Shown: piece by piece, positions 18,958-26,900 of the stretch
Position numbering within the stretch: position 1 is the first letter of the stretch
Layout: each line of letters begins with the position of its first letter
Source of the DNA: Nitrosomonadales bacterium
Lineage (GTDB): Bacteria > Pseudomonadota > Gammaproteobacteria > Burkholderiales > Gallionellaceae
DNA: 42,181 nt
Direction of reading: 5' to 3'
Assembly: GCA_016218445.1 (NCBI GenBank)
Contig: JACREC010000115.1
Location: forward strand, 1-42,181
Program-made: the position numbers and the translations under genes
The notes under the pieces: generated by a model
The model's database searches: none
The model's input: the letters and a program-made list of their open reading frames with translations, nothing else
What the model was told of the DNA's origin: nothing

Positions 18958-19706
18958 CGATCTCCTCCTGTCGTTGCGGGCGCTGGCAGGCCGGAAGAAC
19001 CGTCTGCCTCCTCCACCCTTCTCTGAAAGGCCATTACGGGCTTGTAGAACATATGCGGTAACTTGGACCAGGACACGGAAACAAAGAGCAGCGTCGTGAA
19101 GAAGAGGTAGATGCCGGCGAATACCCTGGTCGCAGAAACGTTCTCCGCCATCGCGACAACTTCCAGCAGAAGTGCAAACGTCACGCTTGCGAGGAGCGTG
19201 ACGATGAACAGGTCGGCACGCTCCAGCCGCCAGGGCGAGTGGCCGTCATGCATTACGTTTACCCTGAGAAAGAAGAAAAACCAGTATCCACCAACAAGCG
19301 TCATCAGGGCGCCGATGTTCCATAGGATCGGGAGGACAGCCGGCGCATACGTGTCTGTTGGATAGATGAATACCATAACGATGGTCATCATCAGATAGAG
19401 CACGAAGCCGTAGAACATCAGGACATGCGAAATCCTTCTGTGGTTGTTGCAGAATTCGCCGAAAGTTGCGATGTCGTGTACGAGGGTCCGGACCGCGATA
19501 GCAGCCATGTCCGCGGCGCCGAGGCGCCGCTTTGCGGCAGCCTTTGTCCGCTTCCTTTCTTGCAGGAAGAATTTGATTTTCTTCCCATGAATAAGATCGA
19601 ATAGCGTTCCAATAGCAACCGCGAGTGCCATCAAAACGATGTAGACCTGCAAGACGGCAGGAGATACGAAAAGTGTCAGCGGGGTGAACGGATTGGTGGT
19701 AAACAT
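18936..19706 (-). CDS. aprM: Membrane protein of the apr operon (AprM-type anchor/electron transfer)
   Basis: Multi-spanning membrane protein directly upstream of and overlapping aprB; paired conserved His in TM helices (HRRISHVLMFYGFVLYLMM). Confidence 0.85.
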   Translation of the reverse strand: MFTTNPFTPLTLFVSPAVLQVYIVLMALAVAIGTLFDLIHGKKIKFFLQERKRTKAAAKRRLGAADMAAIAVRTLVHDIATFGEFCNNHRRISHVLMFYGFVLYLMMTIVMVFIYPTDTYAPAVLPILWNIGALMTLVGGYWFFFFLRVNVMHDGHSPWRLERADLFIVTLLASVTFALLLEVVAMAENVSATRVFAGIYLFFTTLLFVSVSWSKLPHMFYKPVMAFQRRVEEADGSSGLPAPATTGGDRCPPSHT

Positions 19707-19854
19707 ATTACCTCCCGATACAAGCCGGCGCCCTCTTGGAATGGCGGAGGAGCCTTGTCTTGCAGGCGAAGCCTGCGTTTGGATGTTGCGGAGCTACAGT
19801 TGCCTGAAGCGCCAGTCCCTGCGCCAAGCGTAAGAAAAGTAAATCATTTTACTC

Positions 19855-19882
19855 ATGGTAGCACTTATAGAGGTCATGTCAA
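19855..19882 (-). promoter_or_regulatory. Candidate sigma70-type promoter for aprMBA
   Basis: On the minus strand TTGACA (19877-19882), 16-bp spacer, TACCAT (19855-19860), about 150 bp upstream of aprM. Confidence 0.35.
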
Positions 19883-20030
19883 TTAATTTACCCAGAAGGC
19901 AGTTAGGCAGGAGGGATAGAAAATTCCTTCTGCTTCTATGGATAATCACGCGCTCCCGCCAAGCTTCCACCGGCAGCTAAAATAAAGCCACTCACAGGTT
20001 TCTCCGGTGACCGCAAAGCACTGCTGCGCG

Positions 20031-20801
20031 TCATGGCGCCTGGTCGTCGCGCGTAACCACTTCGCCTTCGGCGGCTGGGGCCGGTTCCTCCTGTGTCGGG
20101 AACAAGTCGCGATAGATTGCGTATATCGAAGTGATGACTACCGGCAGCAGGACCAGCCAGCCCAGCAGCATCGGCAGGGTGGCCAGGACTGCGAATGGCA
20201 GCAGCATCACGGCGTATACCGTCAACGGAATCATGTTGCGCAGAAAGGCGCGCAGGCTGGCTTTCAGCGCGGGTATGGGCTGCATTCCGCCGAAGATCAC
20301 CAGCATGGGTGCGAACTGCATCGCCATCATCAGCACGCTGAACAGCGTCACGCCCAACAGCAGCGCAAACCCGGCGCCTGCGGCGGCTTGCATCAATATT
20401 GCCGGGTCGTCCGGCGATTTGCCGCTCATCAGGATGCCAACCAGTGTCGCGCCGCCGGTGAGCATCATCACGCCGAGTATCAGCAATTGGCCGACCAGAT
20501 TGACGCCGCCCAGCGTTACAAGCTGCTGCGCGTGTTGCTGAAATCCGGCGAACAAATGTGCCAGCTCCAGCTCTTCTCCCCGCGCCAGGGCGTGGCAGCC
20601 AAACATGTAGCCGGCGAGCAGCACCGGGAACAGCATCGTGGCCAGCGGGTCTCCGACCACGGGGATGGATGCGATGCCGAGCAGCCCGACTACTCCGATG
20701 GCTGTCAGCACCATCCATAACAACGGATTCTTCCTGAACAGCCAATAGCCATTCTTGATCCACATCCAGCCGTGGGAGGCATTTACTTTGCGAGCTTCCA
20801 T
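20031..20801 (-). CDS. BPSS1780 family membrane protein
   Basis: MEARKVNASHGWMWIKNGYWLFRKNPLLWMVLTAIGVVGLLGIASIPVVGDPLATMLFPVLLAGYMFGCHALARGEELELAHLFAGF. Confidence 0.85.
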   Translation of the reverse strand: MEARKVNASHGWMWIKNGYWLFRKNPLLWMVLTAIGVVGLLGIASIPVVGDPLATMLFPVLLAGYMFGCHALARGEELELAHLFAGFQQHAQQLVTLGGVNLVGQLLILGVMMLTGGATLVGILMSGKSPDDPAILMQAAAGAGFALLLGVTLFSVLMMAMQFAPMLVIFGGMQPIPALKASLRAFLRNMIPLTVYAVMLLPFAVLATLPMLLGWLVLLPVVITSIYAIYRDLFPTQEEPAPAAEGEVVTRDDQAP

Positions 20802-20809
20802 CTGAGCAC

Positions 20810-20943
20810 CTCTCAAAACTTAAATTTCGTTTCCCTACTGTGTTGCGCTCAAAAAATCTTGCTTACATATCTGTTCCATACGCTGCGCTGCGATTTTTTT
20901 CGCGCGCCTTGTATGGCTTGGAAATTTAAATTTTTAGAGGCAC
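20810..20943. repeat. MITE-like repeat A, diverged copy in opposite orientation
   Basis: gagcacctctcaaaacttaaattt ... aaatttaaatttttagaggcactc; reverse complement contains caaggcgcgcgaaa...gatatgtaagcaagattttttgagcgcaacacag. Confidence 0.75.
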
Positions 20944-20952
20944 TCAGTAATT

Positions 20953-21897
20953 TTATAACCAAACGGTATTGCCATCCGCAGCAATGTGTTGTTGCAGGAT
21001 GCGTTTGAATTGTTCAGGGTCACGCACATGAACCAGTTCGCCTTCGCGCGGCAGGTGCAAGTTAAACAGGCGCGACAGCCAGAAACGCAACGCCGCAGCA
21101 CGCAAGGCGATTGGCCAAGCCGAATGTTCTTCCGGCTGGAATGGCCGCACTGCGTGGTAGGCGCGCAGCAAAGCCCGGGTGCGCGCCTCGTCCAGCATAC
21201 CGTCCGCATCCATGCACCAGTCGTTCACGGTAATGGCCACGTCATACAGCAGGCTGTCGTTGCAGGCAAAATAGAAATCAATCAGGCCGCCGACGCGCGC
21301 GCCGTTGAACAGCACGTTGTCGCGGAACAGGTCGGCGTGGATTATGCCCTGCGGCAATGCGGCCAGCGTGTGTTGTGCATGGAAAGCGACTTCGCTGTCC
21401 AGCAGCGCCGCATCCTGTGGCGACAAAAAGGATCTGACCTGTTGAGCGGCGCGAGTGCGCCACGCGGCTGCGCGCGCGTTGGGCATGGTTTCGGCGAAGC
21501 TCTGCGCCGCGCAATGCAATTGCCCCAGCACTGCGCCCACGGCGGCACAGTGCGCCGCATCCGCCCGTGTCAGGGATTTGCCGGATAGGCGGCTGACGAT
21601 GCAGGCAGGCTTGCCATTCAGCACGCCGAGGAAACGGTTATGCCGGTCTGCCACCGGGCTGGGGCAGGGAATGCCGTGCCGCGCGAGGTGGGACATCAGG
21701 TTGAGGTAGAACGGCAGTTCGCCGGAGGTGAGCTTCTCGAACAGCGTCAGCACGAAACGGCCGTTGCTGGTGGTGACGAAGTAGTTGGTGTTCTCGATTC
21801 CCGAGGCGATGCCATGCAGTTCAAGCAGGCTGCCGAGAGAATAATCGCTCAGCCACGCCGTCAGTTCTGTTTCGGTGACGCGGGTAAAAACGGCCAT
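20953..21897 (-). CDS. thrB: Homoserine kinase (ThrB, APH-like fold)
   Basis: MAVFTRVTETELTAWLSDYSLGSLLELHGIASGIENTNYFVTTSNGRFVLTLFEKL...GIIHADLFRDNVLF. Confidence 0.93.
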   Translation of the reverse strand: MAVFTRVTETELTAWLSDYSLGSLLELHGIASGIENTNYFVTTSNGRFVLTLFEKLTSGELPFYLNLMSHLARHGIPCPSPVADRHNRFLGVLNGKPACIVSRLSGKSLTRADAAHCAAVGAVLGQLHCAAQSFAETMPNARAAAWRTRAAQQVRSFLSPQDAALLDSEVAFHAQHTLAALPQGIIHADLFRDNVLFNGARVGGLIDFYFACNDSLLYDVAITVNDWCMDADGMLDEARTRALLRAYHAVRPFQPEEHSAWPIALRAAALRFWLSRLFNLHLPREGELVHVRDPEQFKRILQQHIAADGNTVWL

Positions 21898-21914
21898 CGC
21901 CTGTTAACCCGGAC

Positions 21915-22250
21915 TCAGAACTGGTGAATGATCCAGCGTGGGGGGCGCACACCGGAGTCCAGGCTTTCCTGGCGCGAGAATTTGCCATCGCCAAGATCAT
22001 CCACCAGGAAGTAGGGCTTGCCGACCTTGGGAGTGATCTTGATCATGTAAAGCCTGCCTCCGGCGCGGTATTCTTCCACCGTCTGTTCGGTCTGCTTGGT
22101 GATGGTTACCTGCGGCTCCAGATCGGTATCCGGCGCGTTCGCATCAAATGGCGGTGGGGGCTGCAACGGCTGCAGATCGCGCGGCTGCGGCTGTCCCGCG
22201 AATGCGGCGCTGCACAAGCCGCCCAGGAATAAAGTGGTAATCAGGCGCAT
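21915..22250 (-). CDS. DUF2782 domain-containing protein
   Basis: MRLITTLFLGGLCSAAFAGQPQPRDLQPLQPPPPF...EPQVTITKQTEQTVEEYRAGGRLYMIKITPKVGKPYFLVDDLGDG; start trimmed. Confidence 0.8.
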   Translation of the reverse strand: MRLITTLFLGGLCSAAFAGQPQPRDLQPLQPPPPFDANAPDTDLEPQVTITKQTEQTVEEYRAGGRLYMIKITPKVGKPYFLVDDLGDGKFSRQESLDSGVRPPRWIIHQF

Positions 22251-22313
22251 CGCATTTCCCCGGTGGTTTTGCATGGGCACATTTTAGCAGAGAAGAGAGT
22301 TGAGCAAGGCTCA

Positions 22314-22373
22314 TAACCAGCGACTTGGCTGGCGTTGTTTGCCAGCCTAGTCGAATGGCTAGTAGTTTTATCA
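22314..22373 (+). repeat. 60-bp CA-flanked hairpin element, copy 1
   Basis: taaccagcgacttggctggcgttgtttgccagcctagtcgaatggctagtagttttatca; preceded by CA, ends in CA. Confidence 0.9.
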
Positions 22374-22453
22374 AGGTACAAAGGGCAAGGCAAGCCCCCG
22401 TCTTGCTGTCGTTCCCTGGACCTTGTTCCTTGAATCTTGTACCTTGAATCTGC

Positions 22454-23170
22454 TTACAGGTAAAACTGCCGTTCGCGCTCCGCCTCCGAAAGCTCGAAAC
22501 CGCGCGCCTCGTAATGCTTGAAGATGGCGCTTACCACGGCTTCCGGGTCGTCGATCAGCTGGATCATGTCCATGTCTTCTGGGTGGATCATGCCCTCGAC
22601 CAGCAGCGTCTGCCGGAACCAGTCCACCATGCCGCGCCAATAATCGCTGCACACCAGGATAATCGGGATGTGCCGCGTCTTGCCGGTCTGCACCAGGGTG
22701 AGCGCTTCCATCAATTCATCCAGCGTGCCAAAACCGCCGGGCATCACCACATAAGCAATGGCAAATTTCACGAACATCACCTTGCGCGCGAAGAAATGCT
22801 GGAATGTCTGGCTGATGTTCTGGTAAGGGTTAGAGCGCTGTTCATGCGGCAACTGGATGTTCAGCCCCACGCTGGGCGATTTGCCGTAGAACGCGCCCTT
22901 GTTGGCCGCTTCCATGATGCCCGGCCCGCCGCCGGAGATGACCGAAAAACCGGCATCCGACAGCAGCCGCGCGATATGCTCGGTGAGCTGGTAATAGGGG
23001 TGTTCGGGCAGAACGCGCGCGCTGCCGAAGAAGCTGACAGCAGGCTGGATGGCGTTCAGCCGTTCGGTGGCGGAGACGAATTCTGACATAATGCCGAACA
23101 CGCGCCACGCCTCTTTCGAGTTCCATATTTCCGGCAATTGCGAGGAGGGTATCTTGGACTGGTTATTCAT
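22454..23170 (-). CDS. LOG family protein (TIGR00730 Rossmann fold)
   Basis: SFFGSARVLPEHPYYQLTEHIARLLSDAGFSVISGGGPGIMEAANKGAF...VVMPGGFGTLDELMEALTLVQT. Confidence 0.92.
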   Translation of the reverse strand: MNNQSKIPSSQLPEIWNSKEAWRVFGIMSEFVSATERLNAIQPAVSFFGSARVLPEHPYYQLTEHIARLLSDAGFSVISGGGPGIMEAANKGAFYGKSPSVGLNIQLPHEQRSNPYQNISQTFQHFFARKVMFVKFAIAYVVMPGGFGTLDELMEALTLVQTGKTRHIPIILVCSDYWRGMVDWFRQTLLVEGMIHPEDMDMIQLIDDPEAVVSAIFKHYEARGFELSEAERERQFYL

Positions 23171-23197
23171 GCTTGATGAACCTTTAAACGAAAAATA

Positions 23198-25972
23198 ATG
23201 AAGACACTGCTGCTGGTTGACGGCTCATCTTACCTGTACCGCGCTTTCCATGCACTGCCCGATTTGCGCAGCCCTCAGAATGAGCCGACCGGTGCGATCT
23301 ACGGCGTGCTCAACATGCTGCGCAAGCTGCGCGCCGATTTCCCGGCGGATTATAGCGCTTGCGTGTTTGACGCAAAAGGCAAAACTTTCCGCGAGGACTG
23401 GTATCCGGAATACAAGGCGCATCGCCCGCCCATGCCGGAAGACCTCGTCGCGCAGATCGCGCCGCTGCACGAGGCCATCGCCGCCTTCGGCTGGAACATC
23501 CTGATGGTGGACGGTGTGGAGGCCGACGACGTGATCGGCACGCTGGCGCAGCAAGCCGCCGCTGAAGGCGCGCGTTGCATCATCTCCACCGGCGACAAGG
23601 ACCTCACGCAACTGGTGAATGAACATGTGCTGTGGGTGAATACCATGAGCGAGGAAAAGCTGGGCGAGGCAGGCGTGCTCGCCAAGTTTGGCGTGCCGCC
23701 GGAACGCATCGTGGATTACCTGACGCTGGTCGGCGATACGGTGGACAACGTGCCGGGCGTGACCAAGGTTGGCCCCAAGACCGCCGTGAAATGGCTCAAC
23801 CAATACGGCACGTTGGACAACCTGCTGGCGCACGCTGACGAAGTCGGCGGCGTGGTCGGCGAGAATTTACGCGCTGCCGTGGATTGGTTGCCGCAAGGCC
23901 GCAGGCTGGTCACCGTGAAATGCGATGTCCCGCTGCCCAAACGTTACGATGAATTGACTGCACCGCCACAGGACACGGAACAACTGCGCGCGCTGCTGCA
24001 GCGGTTCGGGTTTAAATCTTGGTTGCGCGAGTTGGATAGCGGAAAGAATTCCAACTCCGCTCCCTCCCCCTTGCAGGGGGAGGACTGGGGCGGGGGTAAA
24101 GCACGCACAGATTCTACCCCCTCCCTAACCCTCCCCCTGCAAATGGGAGGGGATGGTAGGCCGGTTTTTTCCTCTGGACATTACGAAACCATTCTCACCG
24201 AAGCACAACTCGACGGCTGGCTGGGGAAAATCCTGCAGGCCGATCTGGTGTGTGTGGACACCGAGACCACGGGCCTCGACGTGATGAATGCACAACTGGT
24301 CGGTATTTCTTTTTCCATAGAGCCGCACCACGCCGCCTACCTGCCACTGGCGCACCACTATCCCGGCGCGCCGGATCATCTGAAGCGCGAGCACGCGCTG
24401 CAAAAACTCAAGCCCTGGCTGGAAAGCGCGCAGCACAAAAAGCTCGGGCAGAACCTCAAATACGACCAGCACATCTTTGCCAACCACGGCATCACGCTTG
24501 CGGGTATTCATGAGGATACGCTGCTGCAATCCTACGTGCTGGAAAGCCACAGGCCGCACGACATGGATAACCTTGCGCTGCGCCATCTCGGCGTGAAAAC
24601 CATCAGCTATACCGAGGTGGTAGGCAAGGGCGCCAAACAGATTTGTTTCGATCAGGTGGATCTCGATACCGCCACGCGCTATGCGGCGGAAGACGCCGAC
24701 ATCACGCTGCAACTGCACCAAGCCTTGTTGCCGCAATTGCGCGACAAACTCGCCGAGGTCTATCGCAACATCGAGATGCCGGTGCGGCAGGTACTGTACG
24801 TCATGGAGCGCAACGGCGTGCTGATAGACGGCGCCAAGCTGGCGGCGCAGAGCCGTGAACTGGGCGAAAGAATACTCGCCATCGAGGCGCAGGCATTCGA
24901 GGCAGCGGGACAGCCATTCAACCTCAATTCGCCCAAGCAGATACAGGAAATTCTGTTCGACAAGCTGCAACTGCCGGTGAAGAAAAAAACGCCCAGCGGC
25001 ACGCCCTCCACCGACGAGGAGGTGTTGCAGGAACTGGCGCTGGATTACCCGCTGCCGAAAATCCTGCTCGAACATCGCGGCATGGCAAAGCTCAAATCCA
25101 CCTACACCGACAAGCTGCCGCAAATGGTGGACCGCAAAACCGGGCGCGCGCACACCAGCTACTCACAGGCGGTGGCAGTGACGGGCAGGCTAGCCTCCAG
25201 CGACCCCAACCTGCAGAACATTCCGATACGCACTCCGGAAGGCCGCCGCATCCGCGAAGCCTTCATCGCACCCGCAGGCAGCCGCATCGTGTCGGCGGAC
25301 TATTCGCAGATCGAACTGCGCATCATGGCGCACCTCTCCGGCGACGAAGGACTGCTGCGCGCGTTCGCCAACAACGAGGACATCCACCGCGCCACTGCCG
25401 CCGAAGTGTTCGGCGTTGCGCCCGATGAGGTGAGTTCAGAGCAGCGCCGCTACGCCAAGGTCATCAACTTCGGCCTGATCTACGGCATGTCCGCTTTCGG
25501 CCTGGCAAGCCAGCTCAACATCGAACGCAGCGCCGCGCAGCAATACATAGACCTCTACTTCGCGCGCTACCCCGGCGTAAAGAACTACATGGACAGCACG
25601 CGCGAACAGGCCAGGCGGCAAGGCTACGTTGAGACCGTGTTTGGCCGCAGGTTATGGCTGCCTGAGATCAACGCCAGCAACGGTGCAAAACGCCAAGGCG
25701 CCGAGCGCGCCGCCATCAACGCGCCGATGCAGGGTACAGCGGCAGACCTGATCAAGCTGGCAATGATTGCCGTGCAGAACTGGATAGAAAAAGAAAAGCT
25801 GCACACCCGCCTCGTCATGCAGGTGCATGACGAACTCGTGCTCGAAGTGCCGCAGGCGGAACTGCATCACGTGAAGGAAAAACTGCGCGATCTCATGTGC
25901 CATGTCGCCGAACTGAAAGTGCCGCTGGAAGTAGGGCTGGGAGAAGGCAGCAACTGGGACGAGGCGCATTAG
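23198..25972 (+). CDS. polA: DNA polymerase I
   Basis: MKTLLLVDGSSYLYRAFHALPDLRSPQNEPTGAIYGVLNML...DYSQIELRIMAHLSGDEGLL...MQVHDELVLEVP; TAG stop. Confidence 0.97.
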   Translation: MKTLLLVDGSSYLYRAFHALPDLRSPQNEPTGAIYGVLNMLRKLRADFPADYSACVFDAKGKTFREDWYPEYKAHRPPMPEDLVAQIAPLHEAIAAFGWNILMVDGVEADDVIGTLAQQAAAEGARCIISTGDKDLTQLVNEHVLWVNTMSEEKLGEAGVLAKFGVPPERIVDYLTLVGDTVDNVPGVTKVGPKTAVKWLNQYGTLDNLLAHADEVGGVVGENLRAAVDWLPQGRRLVTVKCDVPLPKRYDELTAPPQDTEQLRALLQRFGFKSWLRELDSGKNSNSAPSPLQGEDWGGGKARTDSTPSLTLPLQMGGDGRPVFSSGHYETILTEAQLDGWLGKILQADLVCVDTETTGLDVMNAQLVGISFSIEPHHAAYLPLAHHYPGAPDHLKREHALQKLKPWLESAQHKKLGQNLKYDQHIFANHGITLAGIHEDTLLQSYVLESHRPHDMDNLALRHLGVKTISYTEVVGKGAKQICFDQVDLDTATRYAAEDADITLQLHQALLPQLRDKLAEVYRNIEMPVRQVLYVMERNGVLIDGAKLAAQSRELGERILAIEAQAFEAAGQPFNLNSPKQIQEILFDKLQLPVKKKTPSGTPSTDEEVLQELALDYPLPKILLEHRGMAKLKSTYTDKLPQMVDRKTGRAHTSYSQAVAVTGRLASSDPNLQNIPIRTPEGRRIREAFIAPAGSRIVSADYSQIELRIMAHLSGDEGLLRAFANNEDIHRATAAEVFGVAPDEVSSEQRRYAKVINFGLIYGMSAFGLASQLNIERSAAQQYIDLYFARYPGVKNYMDSTREQARRQGYVETVFGRRLWLPEINASNGAKRQGAERAAINAPMQGTAADLIKLAMIAVQNWIEKEKLHTRLVMQVHDELVLEVPQAELHHVKEKLRDLMCHVAELKVPLEVGLGEGSNWDEAH
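24055..24160. repeat. Repeat-derived in-frame insertion in polA, exonuclease linker region
   Basis: ccctcccccttgcagggggaggactggggcggggg...taccccctccctaaccctccccctgcaaatgggagggg; encodes APSPLQGEDWGGGKARTDSTPSLTLPLQMGGDG; same family as 2005-2101. Confidence 0.85.
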
Positions 25973-26066
25973 TTTTTTGAATACCGTGACATCTTTACTT
26001 TTCCATGCAGCAAATAGCCCATATAAACGTATGGCTTATTAGCCAGCAAAAGCGTATTATTCCCAC

Positions 26067-26357
26067 ATGCGTAAAGCCAATTTTGACTGGGACAAAAAGA
26101 AGGATTTGGAAAATTTCGCCAGGCACGGCGTATCCTTCGTTGAAGCGCAATACGCATTTACAGACCCGAAGCGCATCATTGCCGAAGATCTCGCGCACAG
26201 CGAAAAGGAGCAGCGGTTTTTCTGCTTCGGGATAGTGGAGGGCGGAGTGATGACAGTCCGGTTCACTTATCGAGCGGGTGTCATTCGCATTATCGGTGCG
26301 GGATATTGGCGCAAAGGAAAGAAAATTTATGAGCAAGAAAATCAAATACACGGATGA
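26067..26357 (+). CDS. brnT: BrnT family toxin
   Basis: MRKANFDWDKKKDLENFARHGVSFVEAQYAFTDPKRIIAEDLAHSEKEQRFFCFGIVEGGVMTVRFTYRAGVIRIIGAGYWRKGKKIYEQ. Confidence 0.92.
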   Translation: MRKANFDWDKKKDLENFARHGVSFVEAQYAFTDPKRIIAEDLAHSEKEQRFFCFGIVEGGVMTVRFTYRAGVIRIIGAGYWRKGKKIYEQENQIHG

Positions 26358-26607
26358 ACCCATCGGGCCGGTAAAGGTAGTGGCGGATTTTCTGCCGCCG
26401 CCAGAACAACTGGCTTTCAAGGAAGAATCCACCAAAGTAACGCTGTCGTTAAGCAAGGCTAGCATTGAATTCTTCAAGAAAGAAGCCGCGCGTCAGAATA
26501 CTCAATACCAACGCATGATCCGCCGCCTGCTGGATGCTTACGCGCAGACCTATGCAGAAACTTCGCCACAGAAGGTTGGCGGGCATACGAAATCAGCACG
26601 TCGCTGA
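26329..26607 (+). CDS. brnA: BrnA-type antitoxin
   Basis: MSKKIKYTDEPIGPVKVVADFLPPPEQLAFKEESTKVTLSLSKASIEFFKKEAARQNTQYQRMIRRLLDAYAQ; overlaps brnT 3' end. Confidence 0.85.
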   Translation: MSKKIKYTDEPIGPVKVVADFLPPPEQLAFKEESTKVTLSLSKASIEFFKKEAARQNTQYQRMIRRLLDAYAQTYAETSPQKVGGHTKSARR

Positions 26608-26625
26608 TATGGGGTAGCAAGCCTC

Positions 26626-26894
26626 CAAACGCACCACCATCAACGCGCCCATGCAAGGCACGGCCGGATCTGATCAAACTGACAATGATCGCCGTGCAGA
26701 ACTGGCTGGAGCGCGAACACATGCACACCAGCCTCATCATGCAAGTGCACGATGAACTTGTGCTCGAAGTACCGCAGGAGGAACTGCCTCACGTGAAAGA
26801 AAAATTGCGCGATCTCATGTGCCATGTCGCCGAACTGAAAGTGCCGCTGGAGGTGGGGCTGGGGGAAGGCGGGAACTGGGATGATGCGCATTAA
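26626..26894 (+). pseudogene. Second, truncated copy of the polA 3' end
   Basis: MIAVQNWLEREHMHTSLIMQVHDELVLEVPQEELPHVKEKLRDLMCHVAELKVPLEVGLGEGGNWDDAH is identical at 59/69 residues to the intact polA tail; about 2 nt missing near 26664 relative to polA. Confidence 0.95.
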
Positions 26895-26900
26895 TGTTTT

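Noticed and set aside
19936-20763. 275-aa minus-strand ORF overlapping the BPSS1780 gene
   Set aside because: Out-of-frame overlap with a recognisable membrane protein on the same strand; Arg-rich translation typical of a shifted frame.
24125-25153. 342-aa minus-strand ORF
   Set aside because: Antisense to polA; no recognisable domain.
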